From positions 1-9,555 of the forward strand of contig USDP01000053.1 of NCBI GenBank assembly GCA_900553545.1: a stretch of 9,555 nucleotides of DNA. The letters are read 5' to 3'. Positions within the stretch are counted from its first letter, which is position 1. Each line of letters begins with the position of its first letter. Below are positions 1 through 6,119 of the stretch, piece by piece. Made by a program: the position numbers and the translations under genes. The notes beneath the pieces were generated by a model that had not been told where the DNA came from, did not search any database, and saw nothing but the letters and a program-made list of their open reading frames with translations. The DNA comes from an uncultured Eubacteriales bacterium (lineage in GTDB: Bacteria > Bacillota > Clostridia > Oscillospirales > Oscillospiraceae).

Positions 1-395
1 TGCTTGAAAATGCCGTACTCGTACAGGATGGAGGAGCCGGTGCCGCAGATCATGCCGCAGCCGTCCGCATGCCCGAGCGTGCTGGAGACTACGATGCGCC
101 GGTCGTCCTCGACGCGAACCGCCGCGCCGCCAAGCTCCTGCGCGAGAAGCGTTTCGAGGTGCATGTCGACGTGATTGGCGCCGGCGATTCCGGCGTATAT
201 GGAGCAGATCGGGCCGGGCGCCGCAGCGTCGAGCTGTCTTACGTTTCTTAAAATGATCTCGCGCGCCGGATCGGCCCCGATGTCAAGTGGGTTGCAGCCG
301 GAATCAACAGCGCGGGAAATCACAGAACCCTCCGCGTCCGCAAGAATAAACTCGGTCTTGGTTCCGCCGGAGTCTATTCCGATGTAATATTCCAT
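1..395 (-). CDS. BadF/BadG-type ATPase, N-acetylglucosamine kinase-like (3' part beyond window)
   Basis: This is the N-terminal 131 codons of a kinase/ATPase of the actin-like (ASKHA) fold; the gene continues past base 1. The start GIDSGGTKTEF (residues 6-16) is the phosphate-1 loop of the BadF/BadG/BcrA/BcrD and NAGK group. GTGSS (118-122) is the phosphate-2 loop, and the acidic pair D97-D98 lies where the catalytic Asp is expected. Family members phosphorylate amino sugars or serve as 2-hydroxyacyl-CoA dehydratase activators. The GCNPLDIG segment (33-40) resembles the sugar-kinase-like clostridial proteins, so a sugar or sugar-derivative kinase is the better guess. The start is the ATG at 395, preceded by AAAGAGG. 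It lies 36 bases after the last ABC gene on the same strand and is probably the distal gene of that operon, acting on the imported substrate. The exact substrate cannot be read from this fragment. Confidence 0.85.
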   Translation of the reverse strand, partial: MEYYIGIDSGGTKTEFILADAEGSVISRAVDSGCNPLDIGADPAREIILRNVRQLDAAAPGPICSIYAGIAGANHVDMHLETLLAQELGGAAVRVEDDRRIVVSSTLGHADGCGMICGTGSSILYEYGIFK

Positions 396-431
396 CTATG
401 TTGCCTCTTTCTTGATTCAGTTTGGCGAGTA

Positions 432-1175
432 TTACCACCACTTGATCAGGTTGGTGATCCGGTTGCGCATCTCGATAAAATCGGGAGCCGCAATGTCGCG
501 GGGGTGCGGCGCGTCGTTGGGGACGATTTCCTTGATGGAGGTGGGCTTGTTCGTCAGAACCAGAATCCGGTCGCCCAGATAGACGGCCTCCTCGATATTA
601 TGGGTGATGAAAAGGACGGTTGTTTTGGTCTGCTTGCACAGACGGATGACCTCGTCCTCGAGCTTGAAGCGGAGGTTGATGTCCAGCTGGCCGTAGGGCT
701 CGTCCATCAGCAGAAGATCGGGCTGCGTCGCAAAGGCGCGCGCGATGACGACACGCTGGAGCATGCTGGCCGACAGCTGCTTGGGATAGTAATCGGCAAA
801 CGGCGTCAGGCCGACCAAATCGAGCGCGTTGTTGACCTTCTCGTCGATGTTTTTGTAGTCGCGCTTGATGTCCAGACCGAAGCGGACGTTTTCGCGGACG
901 GTGAGCCACTCCATGGCGGAGTATTCCTGAAAGATGTAGGCGATGTTGTGCTTGCGCAGATCGATCTCTTCGCCGTCGAGCAGAATGTTGCCGGCAGTCG
1001 GCTCATACAGGTGCGTCAGGCTGTTCAAAAACGTGGTTTTGCCGCAGCCCGTCGGGCCGACGATGCACAGGAACTCGCCGTCGTACACGTCAAAGGAAAC
1101 GTCGTTCAAAACAAGCAGGTCGCCGAATTTCTTGGTCAGGTGGGTGACCTTGACTTTGATTTTTCTATTTTCCAT
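432..1175 (-). CDS. ABC importer ATPase, SsuB/TauB/NrtD-like (subunit 1; altered signature motif)
   Basis: This is a 247-residue cytoplasmic ATPase of a nitrate/sulfonate/taurine-type importer, counted from the ATG at 1175. That start is chosen because AAGGAG lies 7 bases upstream of it but only 1 base from the alternative ATG at 1181. Walker A is GPTGCGKTT (40-48), the Q-loop is Q83, Walker B is LLLMDE with D158 and E159, the D-loop is GQLD, and the H-loop is H192 in FITHN. All of these are canonical. The signature is LSASMLQR (134-141), where the family normally has LSGGMxQR, so both glycines are replaced. It begins 11 bases after the stop of the second ATPase gene and is the last transport gene of the operon. 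It should pair with the 1187-1951 product below the two permeases. Confidence 0.93.
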   Translation of the reverse strand: MENRKIKVKVTHLTKKFGDLLVLNDVSFDVYDGEFLCIVGPTGCGKTTFLNSLTHLYEPTAGNILLDGEEIDLRKHNIAYIFQEYSAMEWLTVRENVRFGLDIKRDYKNIDEKVNNALDLVGLTPFADYYPKQLSASMLQRVVIARAFATQPDLLLMDEPYGQLDINLRFKLEDEVIRLCKQTKTTVLFITHNIEEAVYLGDRILVLTNKPTSIKEIVPNDAPHPRDIAAPDFIEMRNRITNLIKWW

Positions 1176-1186
1176 ATCCATGCTCC

Positions 1187-1951
1187 TTAATAAACGGCGC
1201 TGTTCATGCGCTCGGTGATCTCCTTGCGCAGGCGCATAAATTCAGGCGACACAAGATCGCGCGGGCGCGGGAGATCGATCTTATATTCCGCACGGATCTG
1301 GCTCGGGCAGTCGCTGAGCAGGATGATGCGGTCGGCAAGGTAGAGCGCCTCTTCGATGTTGTTCGTAACAAAGACGACCGTGCGCTTTTCCTTTTCCCAG
1401 ATCTCCTCGATGGATTCCTGCATCATATAGCGGGTCTGCGCGTCGAGATGGCCGAACGGCTCGTCCATCAGGAGCACATCAGGATCGCTGCAATACGCTC
1501 TGGCGATGCCGACGCGCTGCTTCATACCGCCGGAGAGCTGGATGGGAAAGCTCTTTTCAAAGCCGGTGAGGCCGACCAGATCAATGAACTTCTGCGCGAT
1601 CTGGGCGCGCTCCTTTTTGGGGATCTTTTTGACCTTCTGGCTGAAGGCGACATTGTCCATGACCGTCATCCAGGGGAACAGGGCCATCGTCTGATACACC
1701 ATGGCTCTCGACGGTTCAGGCATTTCAACGGTTTTGCCGTTGTGGAAAACCGTGCCGTCGCTGGGTTCCAGACCGGCCAGCATATTGAGCAGCGTGGTCT
1801 TGCCGCACTGACCCGGCCCGAAGATGACGAGAAATTCGTTTTCATATACATCGAACGTCAGATCGCGAAGCACCTCGAAATCGCCCTTCGGCGTTTTGAA
1901 GGTCTTGCCGAGTCCTTTGCAGGACAGCTTTATTTTCCTTGATTGTTCCAT
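1187..1951 (-). CDS. ABC importer ATPase, SsuB/TauB-like (subunit 2; altered Walker A and H-loop)
   Basis: This is a 254-residue ATPase, counted from the ATG at 1951 with GAGAGG 8 bases upstream. An in-frame GTG at 1960 would add three residues but sits directly on the ribosome binding site. Walker A reads GPGQCGKTT (45-53), with Gln48 where GxxGxGK requires the second Gly. The Q-loop is Q87, the signature LSGGMKQR (139-146) is perfect, and Walker B VLLMDE retains D163 and catalytic E164. The H-loop reads FVTNN, so Asn197 replaces the switch histidine. Codons were checked: CAG for Gln48 and AAC for Asn197. The gene overlaps the 3' end of the upstream permease gene by 22 bases, which implies translational coupling. 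It is a paralogue of the 432-1175 product, and the two probably form the heterodimeric motor of one importer. Confidence 0.93.
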   Translation of the reverse strand: MEQSRKIKLSCKGLGKTFKTPKGDFEVLRDLTFDVYENEFLVIFGPGQCGKTTLLNMLAGLEPSDGTVFHNGKTVEMPEPSRAMVYQTMALFPWMTVMDNVAFSQKVKKIPKKERAQIAQKFIDLVGLTGFEKSFPIQLSGGMKQRVGIARAYCSDPDVLLMDEPFGHLDAQTRYMMQESIEEIWEKEKRTVVFVTNNIEEALYLADRIILLSDCPSQIRAEYKIDLPRPRDLVSPEFMRLRKEITERMNSAVY

Positions 1952-2706
1952 ATGAGGCACCTCTCTTCCAACTTTCTCATTCCAATGGCCAGCAACAGCC
2001 CCACGATCCCGATCGCGAGCATACCGGCGATCATCTGCGTCATGTCGTTTACGCTCTGTCCGGCGATGATGATCCAGCCGACGCCCTCGGTCGCGCAGAC
2101 CATTTCGGCGGCGAGCATCGTCATCCAGGAGTTGGACAGGGCGACCTGCGCACCGGAGAAGATGGAGGGGACAGCGGCGGGCACGACGATCTCAAAGAAC
2201 AGCTGCGATTTGGAAGCGCCCAGCATTCTTGCCGCGCCGACCAGCTGCTTGTCCACGTGGCTCGCGCCGGCGAAAGCGTTGAGCGTGAACGGAACGAAGG
2301 CGGCGATGAAGATCAGGAAGTACTTGTACTTTTCCCCGATGCCGAACCACAGGATGGCCAGCGGGATCCACGCCAGCGGGGCGATGGGGCGCAGGAGGTT
2401 GAAGATCGGCATCATGACGGCACGCACATAGTCGAACCAGCCCATCGTCAGGCCGAGGATGATGCCGAACACGGCGGCAATGGAGAAGCCGACCAGAACG
2501 CGGCTCAGACTCCACAGAACGTGGCCGACGACGGTGTAGTAGTTGCCGACTTTGTGGGTGAGGATGTAGAAGAACTCTTTAAAGACCGCGACCGGCGTGG
2601 GGAAGGCGATCTCGGACGTGCTCAGCATCACGCAGACCTGCCAGAGCAGAAGCAGCACGATAAACGCGCAGACGGGATACACAAAGGTTCTCAGCTTTTT
2701 GTTCAT
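1930..2706 (-). CDS. ABC importer permease, SsuC/TauC-like (subunit 1)
   Basis: This is a 258-residue inner-membrane permease of the binding-protein-dependent transport (BPD_transp_1) family. Hydrophobic segments lie at about 9-28, 70-88, 108-122, 128-146, 196-214 and 226-244. The cytoplasmic EAA-type coupling loop reads VGAARMLGASKSQLF (156-170) and then VVPAAVP, with the conserved Gly and Pro present and the leading Glu replaced by Gly. The start ATG at 2706 is preferred because AGGAG lies 9 bases upstream; the ATG at 2715 abuts that site. The start lies one base after the stop of the other permease gene, and the 3' end overlaps the ATPase gene. The tight packing fits a co-translated heteromeric membrane complex. 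The substrate is unknown; family members take up sulfonates, nitrate, bicarbonate, pyrimidines or related small anions. Confidence 0.92.
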   Translation of the reverse strand: MNKKLRTFVYPVCAFIVLLLLWQVCVMLSTSEIAFPTPVAVFKEFFYILTHKVGNYYTVVGHVLWSLSRVLVGFSIAAVFGIILGLTMGWFDYVRAVMMPIFNLLRPIAPLAWIPLAILWFGIGEKYKYFLIFIAAFVPFTLNAFAGASHVDKQLVGAARMLGASKSQLFFEIVVPAAVPSIFSGAQVALSNSWMTMLAAEMVCATEGVGWIIIAGQSVNDMTQMIAGMLAIGIVGLLLAIGMRKLEERCLIWNNQGK

Positions 2707-2707
2707 C

Positions 2708-3499
2708 TCAGACATCTCCTTTCACAAGCGCACGCTCCAGAAGATCGAGAAGCGCGGAGAGAATGGTGCCGCAGACGCCGATGACGATCATGCCGACGAT
2801 GATGATGTCCGCGCGGCAGAGCAGGCGGCCGATCTGGATCATATAGCCCAGACCGCTGTCGGAGCCGAGCATTTCCGCCGCGACCAGGCAGCCCCAGGAG
2901 GAGTTCAGCGAGACTTTCAGGCCGGTGAAGATATGCGGCAGCGCGGACGGGATCGCGACCTTGAACAGGATGCGGAGCTTGGATGCGCCAAAGGTCTGGC
3001 CGACCCAGATATGTACCTTTTTGACGGATTTGATGCCGGTATAAGAGTTGACGACGCAGGGAATGAACGCGGAAAGAAACACAATGGCTGCCTTTGCCAC
3101 AACGCCGATGCCCAGAAGGATGATCATGATCGGGATCCAGGCGATCGGCGGAATATTCCGAATAAAGTCAAACACGGGGCGGAGCGTCGTGTCCATGGGT
3201 TCCCACCAGGCCATCACAACGCCGAGCGGCACGCCGATACACGCGCCGAAGCAGAAGCCCAGCAGGGAGACGCGCAGGCTGGAGAAGATGTGGGTGGGGA
3301 GCGTAGCCCCATCCGGCTTTTTCGTAGTCCATTTTGCAATGCCGGTTTTCAGTGCGGTGACCGGAGAGGGAAAGAGGGTCGCGGGAGCAAGCTTGAGCAC
3401 GTCCGTGACGAGGTACCACAAAAGGAAGAAGAGGCACAACGAAAGCGCGGATATGAGCTTGAGCCTGATGGCCCGCTCTTTTTTCTGCTGTAAAGTCAT
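2708..3499 (-). CDS. ABC importer permease, SsuC/TauC-like (subunit 2)
   Basis: This is a 263-residue permease of the same family as the 1930-2706 product but clearly divergent from it. Hydrophobic segments lie at about 13-32, 74-97, 118-135, 137-151, 201-222 and 231-254. The coupling loop reads HIWVGQTFGASKLRILF (163-179) followed by AIPSALP. The central Gly and the Pro remain, but the Ala-Ala of the EAA motif is replaced by Val-Gly, so the two permeases present different loops to the ATPases. The start ATG at 3499 has GGAGG 5 bases upstream. The reading frame could be extended to 3553, but that would place the start inside the hairpin at 3523-3556 and has no ribosome binding site. It is the first gene after that hairpin. 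Confidence 0.92.
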   Translation of the reverse strand: MTLQQKKERAIRLKLISALSLCLFFLLWYLVTDVLKLAPATLFPSPVTALKTGIAKWTTKKPDGATLPTHIFSSLRVSLLGFCFGACIGVPLGVVMAWWEPMDTTLRPVFDFIRNIPPIAWIPIMIILLGIGVVAKAAIVFLSAFIPCVVNSYTGIKSVKKVHIWVGQTFGASKLRILFKVAIPSALPHIFTGLKVSLNSSWGCLVAAEMLGSDSGLGYMIQIGRLLCRADIIIVGMIVIGVCGTILSALLDLLERALVKGDV

Positions 3500-3522
3500 A
3501 ATATCCTCCATCTCTGGCTGAA

Positions 3523-3556
3523 TAAATGAAGCTGCGATCTCCCGCAGCTTCATTTA
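3523..3556 (-). promoter_or_regulatory. Intercistronic hairpin between binding-protein and permease genes
   Basis: Two perfectly complementary 14-base arms (3523-3536 and 3543-3556) enclose a 6-base loop. In the minus-strand transcript the hairpin begins 13 bases after the binding-protein stop codon and ends about 23 bases before the permease start. No U-run follows, only UU, so it is unlikely to be an efficient intrinsic terminator. Stable intercistronic stems at this position in other ABC operons (for example after malE-type genes) protect the upstream message from 3' exonucleases and lower downstream expression. The same role is inferred here, giving excess binding protein over membrane complex. 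Confidence 0.75.
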
Positions 3557-3569
3557 CTCAAGCCCAAGT

Positions 3570-4712
3570 TTATTTCATGTACTGTGCAGCGTAGGCATCC
3601 AGAGCCTCGGCGAGGATGGTGGTGTCCATGTTGTTCATGACCTTATCATGATCTTCCGTGGTGATGTTCTCGACTTGCTCATAGAAGTCGGCAAGGAGCT
3701 TGAAGGAAGCGGAGGTGTCGGTGGTCTTGAGCTGCTCATAGGTGAAGTAGGGGCGCTCGAGGACCTGATGACGGATCGCCTCAGCGTCAACGCTGACACC
3801 GCAGAACTCATAGTAGTCGAGCATCGCCTGCATCAGAACGTCGTCGTCCTGGAAGGTTTCGGCGGTGCGGATCATCTGAACGATGAAGCTGACCAGCGCG
3901 TCGTGCTTGGAAGCGTCCTCAAAGAATGCGCGGGAGCAGAGGACGTTGTCGTAATACGGAACGCCGAGCGTCGCCATGCCGCAGGCAGTGACGTACTTTT
4001 CGGGGTCATAGTTGTCAGTGGTGGGGTAGGAGGTCTTGGCGAGATCGGCTTCGCCGGAGACAAACGCCTGATAGGCCGAGTCGTCATTCATGTTGACGAG
4101 GGTCACGTCGTCCTCCGTCAGGCCGAACTGCTGCAGGTACACGTCGGCGAGGATCTGCGCGGCGGTGCCCATCGGGAGCAGGAACTTCTTGCCTCTCAGG
4201 GTGTCGGCGCTGCCGTACACTTCGGGATAGTCGGCGAGCTCGCCCTTGACCTGCGCGATGTCGCTGTCGGCGCGGACGACAAAGTTCTGGCCGGCGCCGG
4301 AGTCCTCATGGGAATAGAGGTAGACCGCGTCGTAGACAGAGCAGGAGGAGATGCCGGCGGCGCCGATGGTGAACACGTCGACAAGGCCGGAGCCGAGCGC
4401 TTCGTTGATGCCGGAGCCCTGCGCGAAAACGGTCAGCTCAAGGTTGAAGCCGTTTTCAACGTCCCAGCCCTGCTCGTGGATGTACCACAGCGGGAGGCTG
4501 AGCTGCTGGTTGAGGCCGGAAACGCGGATGGTAACGGTCTCGCCGGAGGGCGCGGCGGTTTCGGTGCTGTCGTCGGTGTTGGCGGCGTCGCTGTTGTTGC
4601 TGGCATCAGCGGTGGTCTGCTCAGACGTGGTGTCCTTTGCCGGCTGCGAGGTGCAGGCGCAGAGGGCCAAAAGCATGGCAACCACAAGGAACAGTGCGAT
4701 ATGTTTTTTCAT
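3570..4712 (-). CDS. ABC transporter substrate-binding lipoprotein, NrtA/SsuA/TauA-like
   Basis: This is a 380-residue exported lipoprotein. Residues 1-19 form a signal peptide (MKKH, then a hydrophobic core) ending in the lipobox LCAC, so Cys20 is the predicted lipidated residue. A Ser/Thr/Asp/Ala-rich linker follows (about 21-57). The mature domain starts with TIRVSGLNQQLSLPLWYIHE, continues as GWDVENGFNLEL and then AQGSGINEALGSGLVDV. This is the pattern of NMT1/SsuA/NrtA-type periplasmic-binding proteins, where a helix rich in small residues contacts an anionic group. The segment DTLRGKKFLLPMGTAAQILADVYL is the usual second-lobe entry of the family (only its type, not its ligand, can be read). 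It is the first gene of the transporter operon, directly behind a strong promoter. The ribosome binding site GAAGGGAAG is a little far from the ATG (about 10-12 bases). Ligand unknown. Confidence 0.93.
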   Translation of the reverse strand: MKKHIALFLVVAMLLALCACTSQPAKDTTSEQTTADASNNSDAANTDDSTETAAPSGETVTIRVSGLNQQLSLPLWYIHEQGWDVENGFNLELTVFAQGSGINEALGSGLVDVFTIGAAGISSCSVYDAVYLYSHEDSGAGQNFVVRADSDIAQVKGELADYPEVYGSADTLRGKKFLLPMGTAAQILADVYLQQFGLTEDDVTLVNMNDDSAYQAFVSGEADLAKTSYPTTDNYDPEKYVTACGMATLGVPYYDNVLCSRAFFEDASKHDALVSFIVQMIRTAETFQDDDVLMQAMLDYYEFCGVSVDAEAIRHQVLERPYFTYEQLKTTDTSASFKLLADFYEQVENITTEDHDKVMNNMDTTILAEALDAYAAQYMK

Positions 4713-4741
4713 TTGGTGATACTTCCCTTCTTAATTTGCTT

Positions 4742-4771
4742 TGAACAATGCTTTCGACCAGTCACTGTTCA
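4742..4771 (-). promoter_or_regulatory. Inverted repeat / stem-loop in 5' leader of transporter operon
   Basis: Arms TGAACAATG (4742-4750) and CACTGTTCA (4763-4771) pair over all 9 positions in RNA, with one G-U pair, around a 12-base loop. The arm centres are 21 bases apart, two helical turns, so the element could also be a DNA operator. It lies at roughly +6 to +35 of the transcript predicted from the promoter at 4784-4812. I cannot tell an RNA role from a DNA role. Confidence 0.45.
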
Positions 4772-4783
4772 TAAGTTGTATTT

Positions 4784-4812
4784 AGCATAGCATCAATTAT
4801 TTTGCCTGTCAA
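4784..4812 (-). promoter_or_regulatory. Promoter of the ABC transporter operon
   Basis: On the minus strand, a perfect -35 TTGACA (4807-4812) is followed by a 17-base spacer and the -10 TATGCT (4784-4789, 4 of 6 consensus). The start point is predicted near 4777, giving a leader of about 64 bases before the binding-protein ATG. The left arm of the inverted repeat at 4794-4847 overlaps the spacer and the edge of the -35. Confidence 0.75.
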
Positions 4813-4847
4813 CTATCATGTATGCCGATTATTCAGGCAAAAAATTG
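4794..4847. promoter_or_regulatory. Long inverted repeat over the -35 region, candidate ROK operator
   Basis: The left arm CAATTATTTTGCCTG (4794-4808) and the right arm CAGGCAAAAAATTG (4834-4847) are inverted copies that differ by one inserted base; nine bases (TTTTGCCTG) match without a gap. The arms are separated by 25 bases and their cores are about 34 bases apart. The left arm runs into the -35 of the transporter promoter, so a protein bound there would block polymerase. The adjacent ROK repressor is the natural candidate; the assignment is inference. Confidence 0.55.
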
Positions 4848-4900
4848 TGAAAAATAACGGAAGAATGCAAAAGCATCCTTCCGTTCCGTTATATTTCACA
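4846..4900 (-). terminator. Intrinsic terminator of the ROK gene, with two possible stem registers
   Basis: On the minus strand, AACGGAAGGATGC (4873-4885) pairs with GCATTCTTCCGTT (4856-4868) across a UUUU loop, with one G-U pair. A U-run (4850-4854) follows after one A. The hairpin begins 23 bases after the ROK stop codon. A duplicated CGGAA allows a second, longer register: 17-base arms 4884-4900 and 4846-4862 match at 16 positions and enclose a 6-bp inner stem with a 5-base bulge. It separates the ROK gene from the transporter promoter. Confidence 0.75.
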
Positions 4901-4908
4901 GGCTTGTT

Positions 4909-6033
4909 TTATAGACTTTTGACAAATTCATCGACATATGATATCGCTGCGCCGCAGGCGCAGATGTCCACATCCTTATAGCCCAGACAGATAAAATCGG
5001 AGGATGGGGCATAGTGATAATCGCTGCGAACCAGCTGCTGTAAGCGCCTTCGGTCGTCCTCGATCATGTAGGCGCCGATGGTACCGCCGAGGATGATATC
5101 GCAGTCGAGCAGCGCGCTGAGACTGCCGATGGCGACGGACAGATCCTCCAAAAACAGCTGCCATTTCTCCGATTCCTCGCGGCTGCCGCTGCGCAGGAGC
5201 TGGAAGAAATGCTCATAATCGCGCGTCTGATCGTCCACAAGGAGATGGCCGGAGCAGTAGGCGCTGAAGCAGCCCTGCTTTCCGCAGTAGCATTTGCGCC
5301 CGCCGGGATAAAGCGTGATATGCTCCACAAGGCCGCCGCTGTATTCCTTGCCGGCGTGAATCTTCCGATTCATGATGAGCATGCCGTTCAGGTGGTGGTT
5401 CAGGCCGAGATAGAGCGCGTCGGTAATGCCTGGAGAGAACCAGAGCTCGGCGTCGGCCGCGGCTTCGCTGTCGTGGAACAGCTGGCAGGGATAGGAGAGA
5501 AATTCTTTGAAGTCTGCGAGCTGTGCCTCCGTCGTGCCGAGCAGGACGCTCTTGGCGATGTGCTGCCGGTCTTTGGAGAGCAGCGCGGTCAGCGCGATGC
5601 CCACGCCGAGGACGCGCTTGGGAGAGATGTTCAGGGACCTGATAAACGTGTCAATATGCGCGCCGAACTGCTGATAGTATTCGCGGCTGTGGCAGTAGTT
5701 TTCCGTGATCCGCCGGCGCTTGAAGATGTTTCCATACATGTCGACGGCGACAAGGCGCAGATGATGCGCGGTGATGTGTGCGCCGATGGAGATCTTATAC
5801 ATGCTGACACAGCTGTATGCAACGCACTTTCGTCCGCCCGTGGATTGGAAATATCCGCTGCGCTCGATGAGGTTTTCCTCTTCGAGCAGCTTGAGATTCT
5901 GCGTGACCGTGGTCAGGCTCAGATGGAGCGTGTCGGCGATCTCCTGCCGGGAGCTGCGTTTGTTGAAATAGATATGGTTGAAAATCTGGCGCCGGTTATA
6001 GCTGCGCATGGTTTCGGCTGTGATTTTCTCCAT
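4909..6033 (-). CDS. ROK-family transcriptional repressor
   Basis: This is a 374-residue regulator. A winged helix-turn-helix occupies about residues 12-57 (SSRQEIADTLHLSLTTVTQ), followed by a ROK domain. The ROK zinc site is present: H238 in VEHITLYPGG, then CYCGKQGC with C248, C250 and C255. The nucleotide-binding DxGxTK loop is lost (IGAHITAHHLR, 84-93), as in ROK repressors that are not kinases. The sugar pocket is unusual. The normal NDAN reads HDSE (187-190), keeping only the Asp, and the Glu of the usual ExGH motif is replaced by Leu, so the ligand may not be a plain hexose. The start ATG at 6033 has AAAGGAGG six bases upstream. It has its own promoter and terminator and lies just upstream of the transporter operon on the same strand, so it probably represses that operon and possibly itself. 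Confidence 0.9.
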   Translation of the reverse strand: MEKITAETMRSYNRRQIFNHIYFNKRSSRQEIADTLHLSLTTVTQNLKLLEEENLIERSGYFQSTGGRKCVAYSCVSMYKISIGAHITAHHLRLVAVDMYGNIFKRRRITENYCHSREYYQQFGAHIDTFIRSLNISPKRVLGVGIALTALLSKDRQHIAKSVLLGTTEAQLADFKEFLSYPCQLFHDSEAAADAELWFSPGITDALYLGLNHHLNGMLIMNRKIHAGKEYSGGLVEHITLYPGGRKCYCGKQGCFSAYCSGHLLVDDQTRDYEHFFQLLRSGSREESEKWQLFLEDLSVAIGSLSALLDCDIILGGTIGAYMIEDDRRRLQQLVRSDYHYAPSSDFICLGYKDVDICACGAAISYVDEFVKSL

Positions 6034-6057
6034 GGCGATCCTCCTTTGCGTGAAACG

Positions 6058-6072
6058 CGCTACCGGTATGCG
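6058..6072. promoter_or_regulatory. Small palindrome in the ROK leader
   Basis: The bases CGC-TACCGGTA-T-GCG form an inverted repeat with an 8-base perfect core and 3-base outer arms offset by one base. It lies between the predicted start point of the ROK message (near 6113) and its ribosome binding site. With no loop it is unlikely to fold in RNA; a protein site is possible but unproven, and such a short palindrome can arise by chance. Confidence 0.2.
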
Positions 6073-6119
6073 TGCGAAGCTGCTGTGGATTGGAGTCGGT
6101 GCGCACAGATCTACTAAAA

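Noticed and set aside
3500..3553. 18-codon N-terminal extension of the second permease
   Set aside because: It would start inside the 14-bp hairpin with no ribosome binding site, while the ATG at 3499 has GGAGG five bases upstream and gives a normal-length protein.
3523..3556. Hairpin read as an intrinsic terminator of the binding-protein gene
   Set aside because: Only two U residues follow the stem, and the next gene belongs to the same transporter, so partial attenuation or message stabilisation fits better.
3648..4790. 380-residue open frame on the plus strand opposite the binding-protein gene
   Set aside because: It is a codon-bias shadow: Val/Gly/Glu/Asp-rich with no motif, while the opposite strand encodes a clear lipoprotein with signal peptide and family motifs. 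Its equal length is a coincidence.
5209..6117. 302-residue plus-strand open frame opposite the ROK gene, and similar long frames at 504-1190, 1939-2784, 2597-3493, 6514-7350 and 7386-8228
   Set aside because: All lie antisense to genes with strong motifs. They are rich in Arg/Gln/His/Asp, have no convincing ribosome binding sites and resemble no family. GC-rich third positions suppress stops in these frames.
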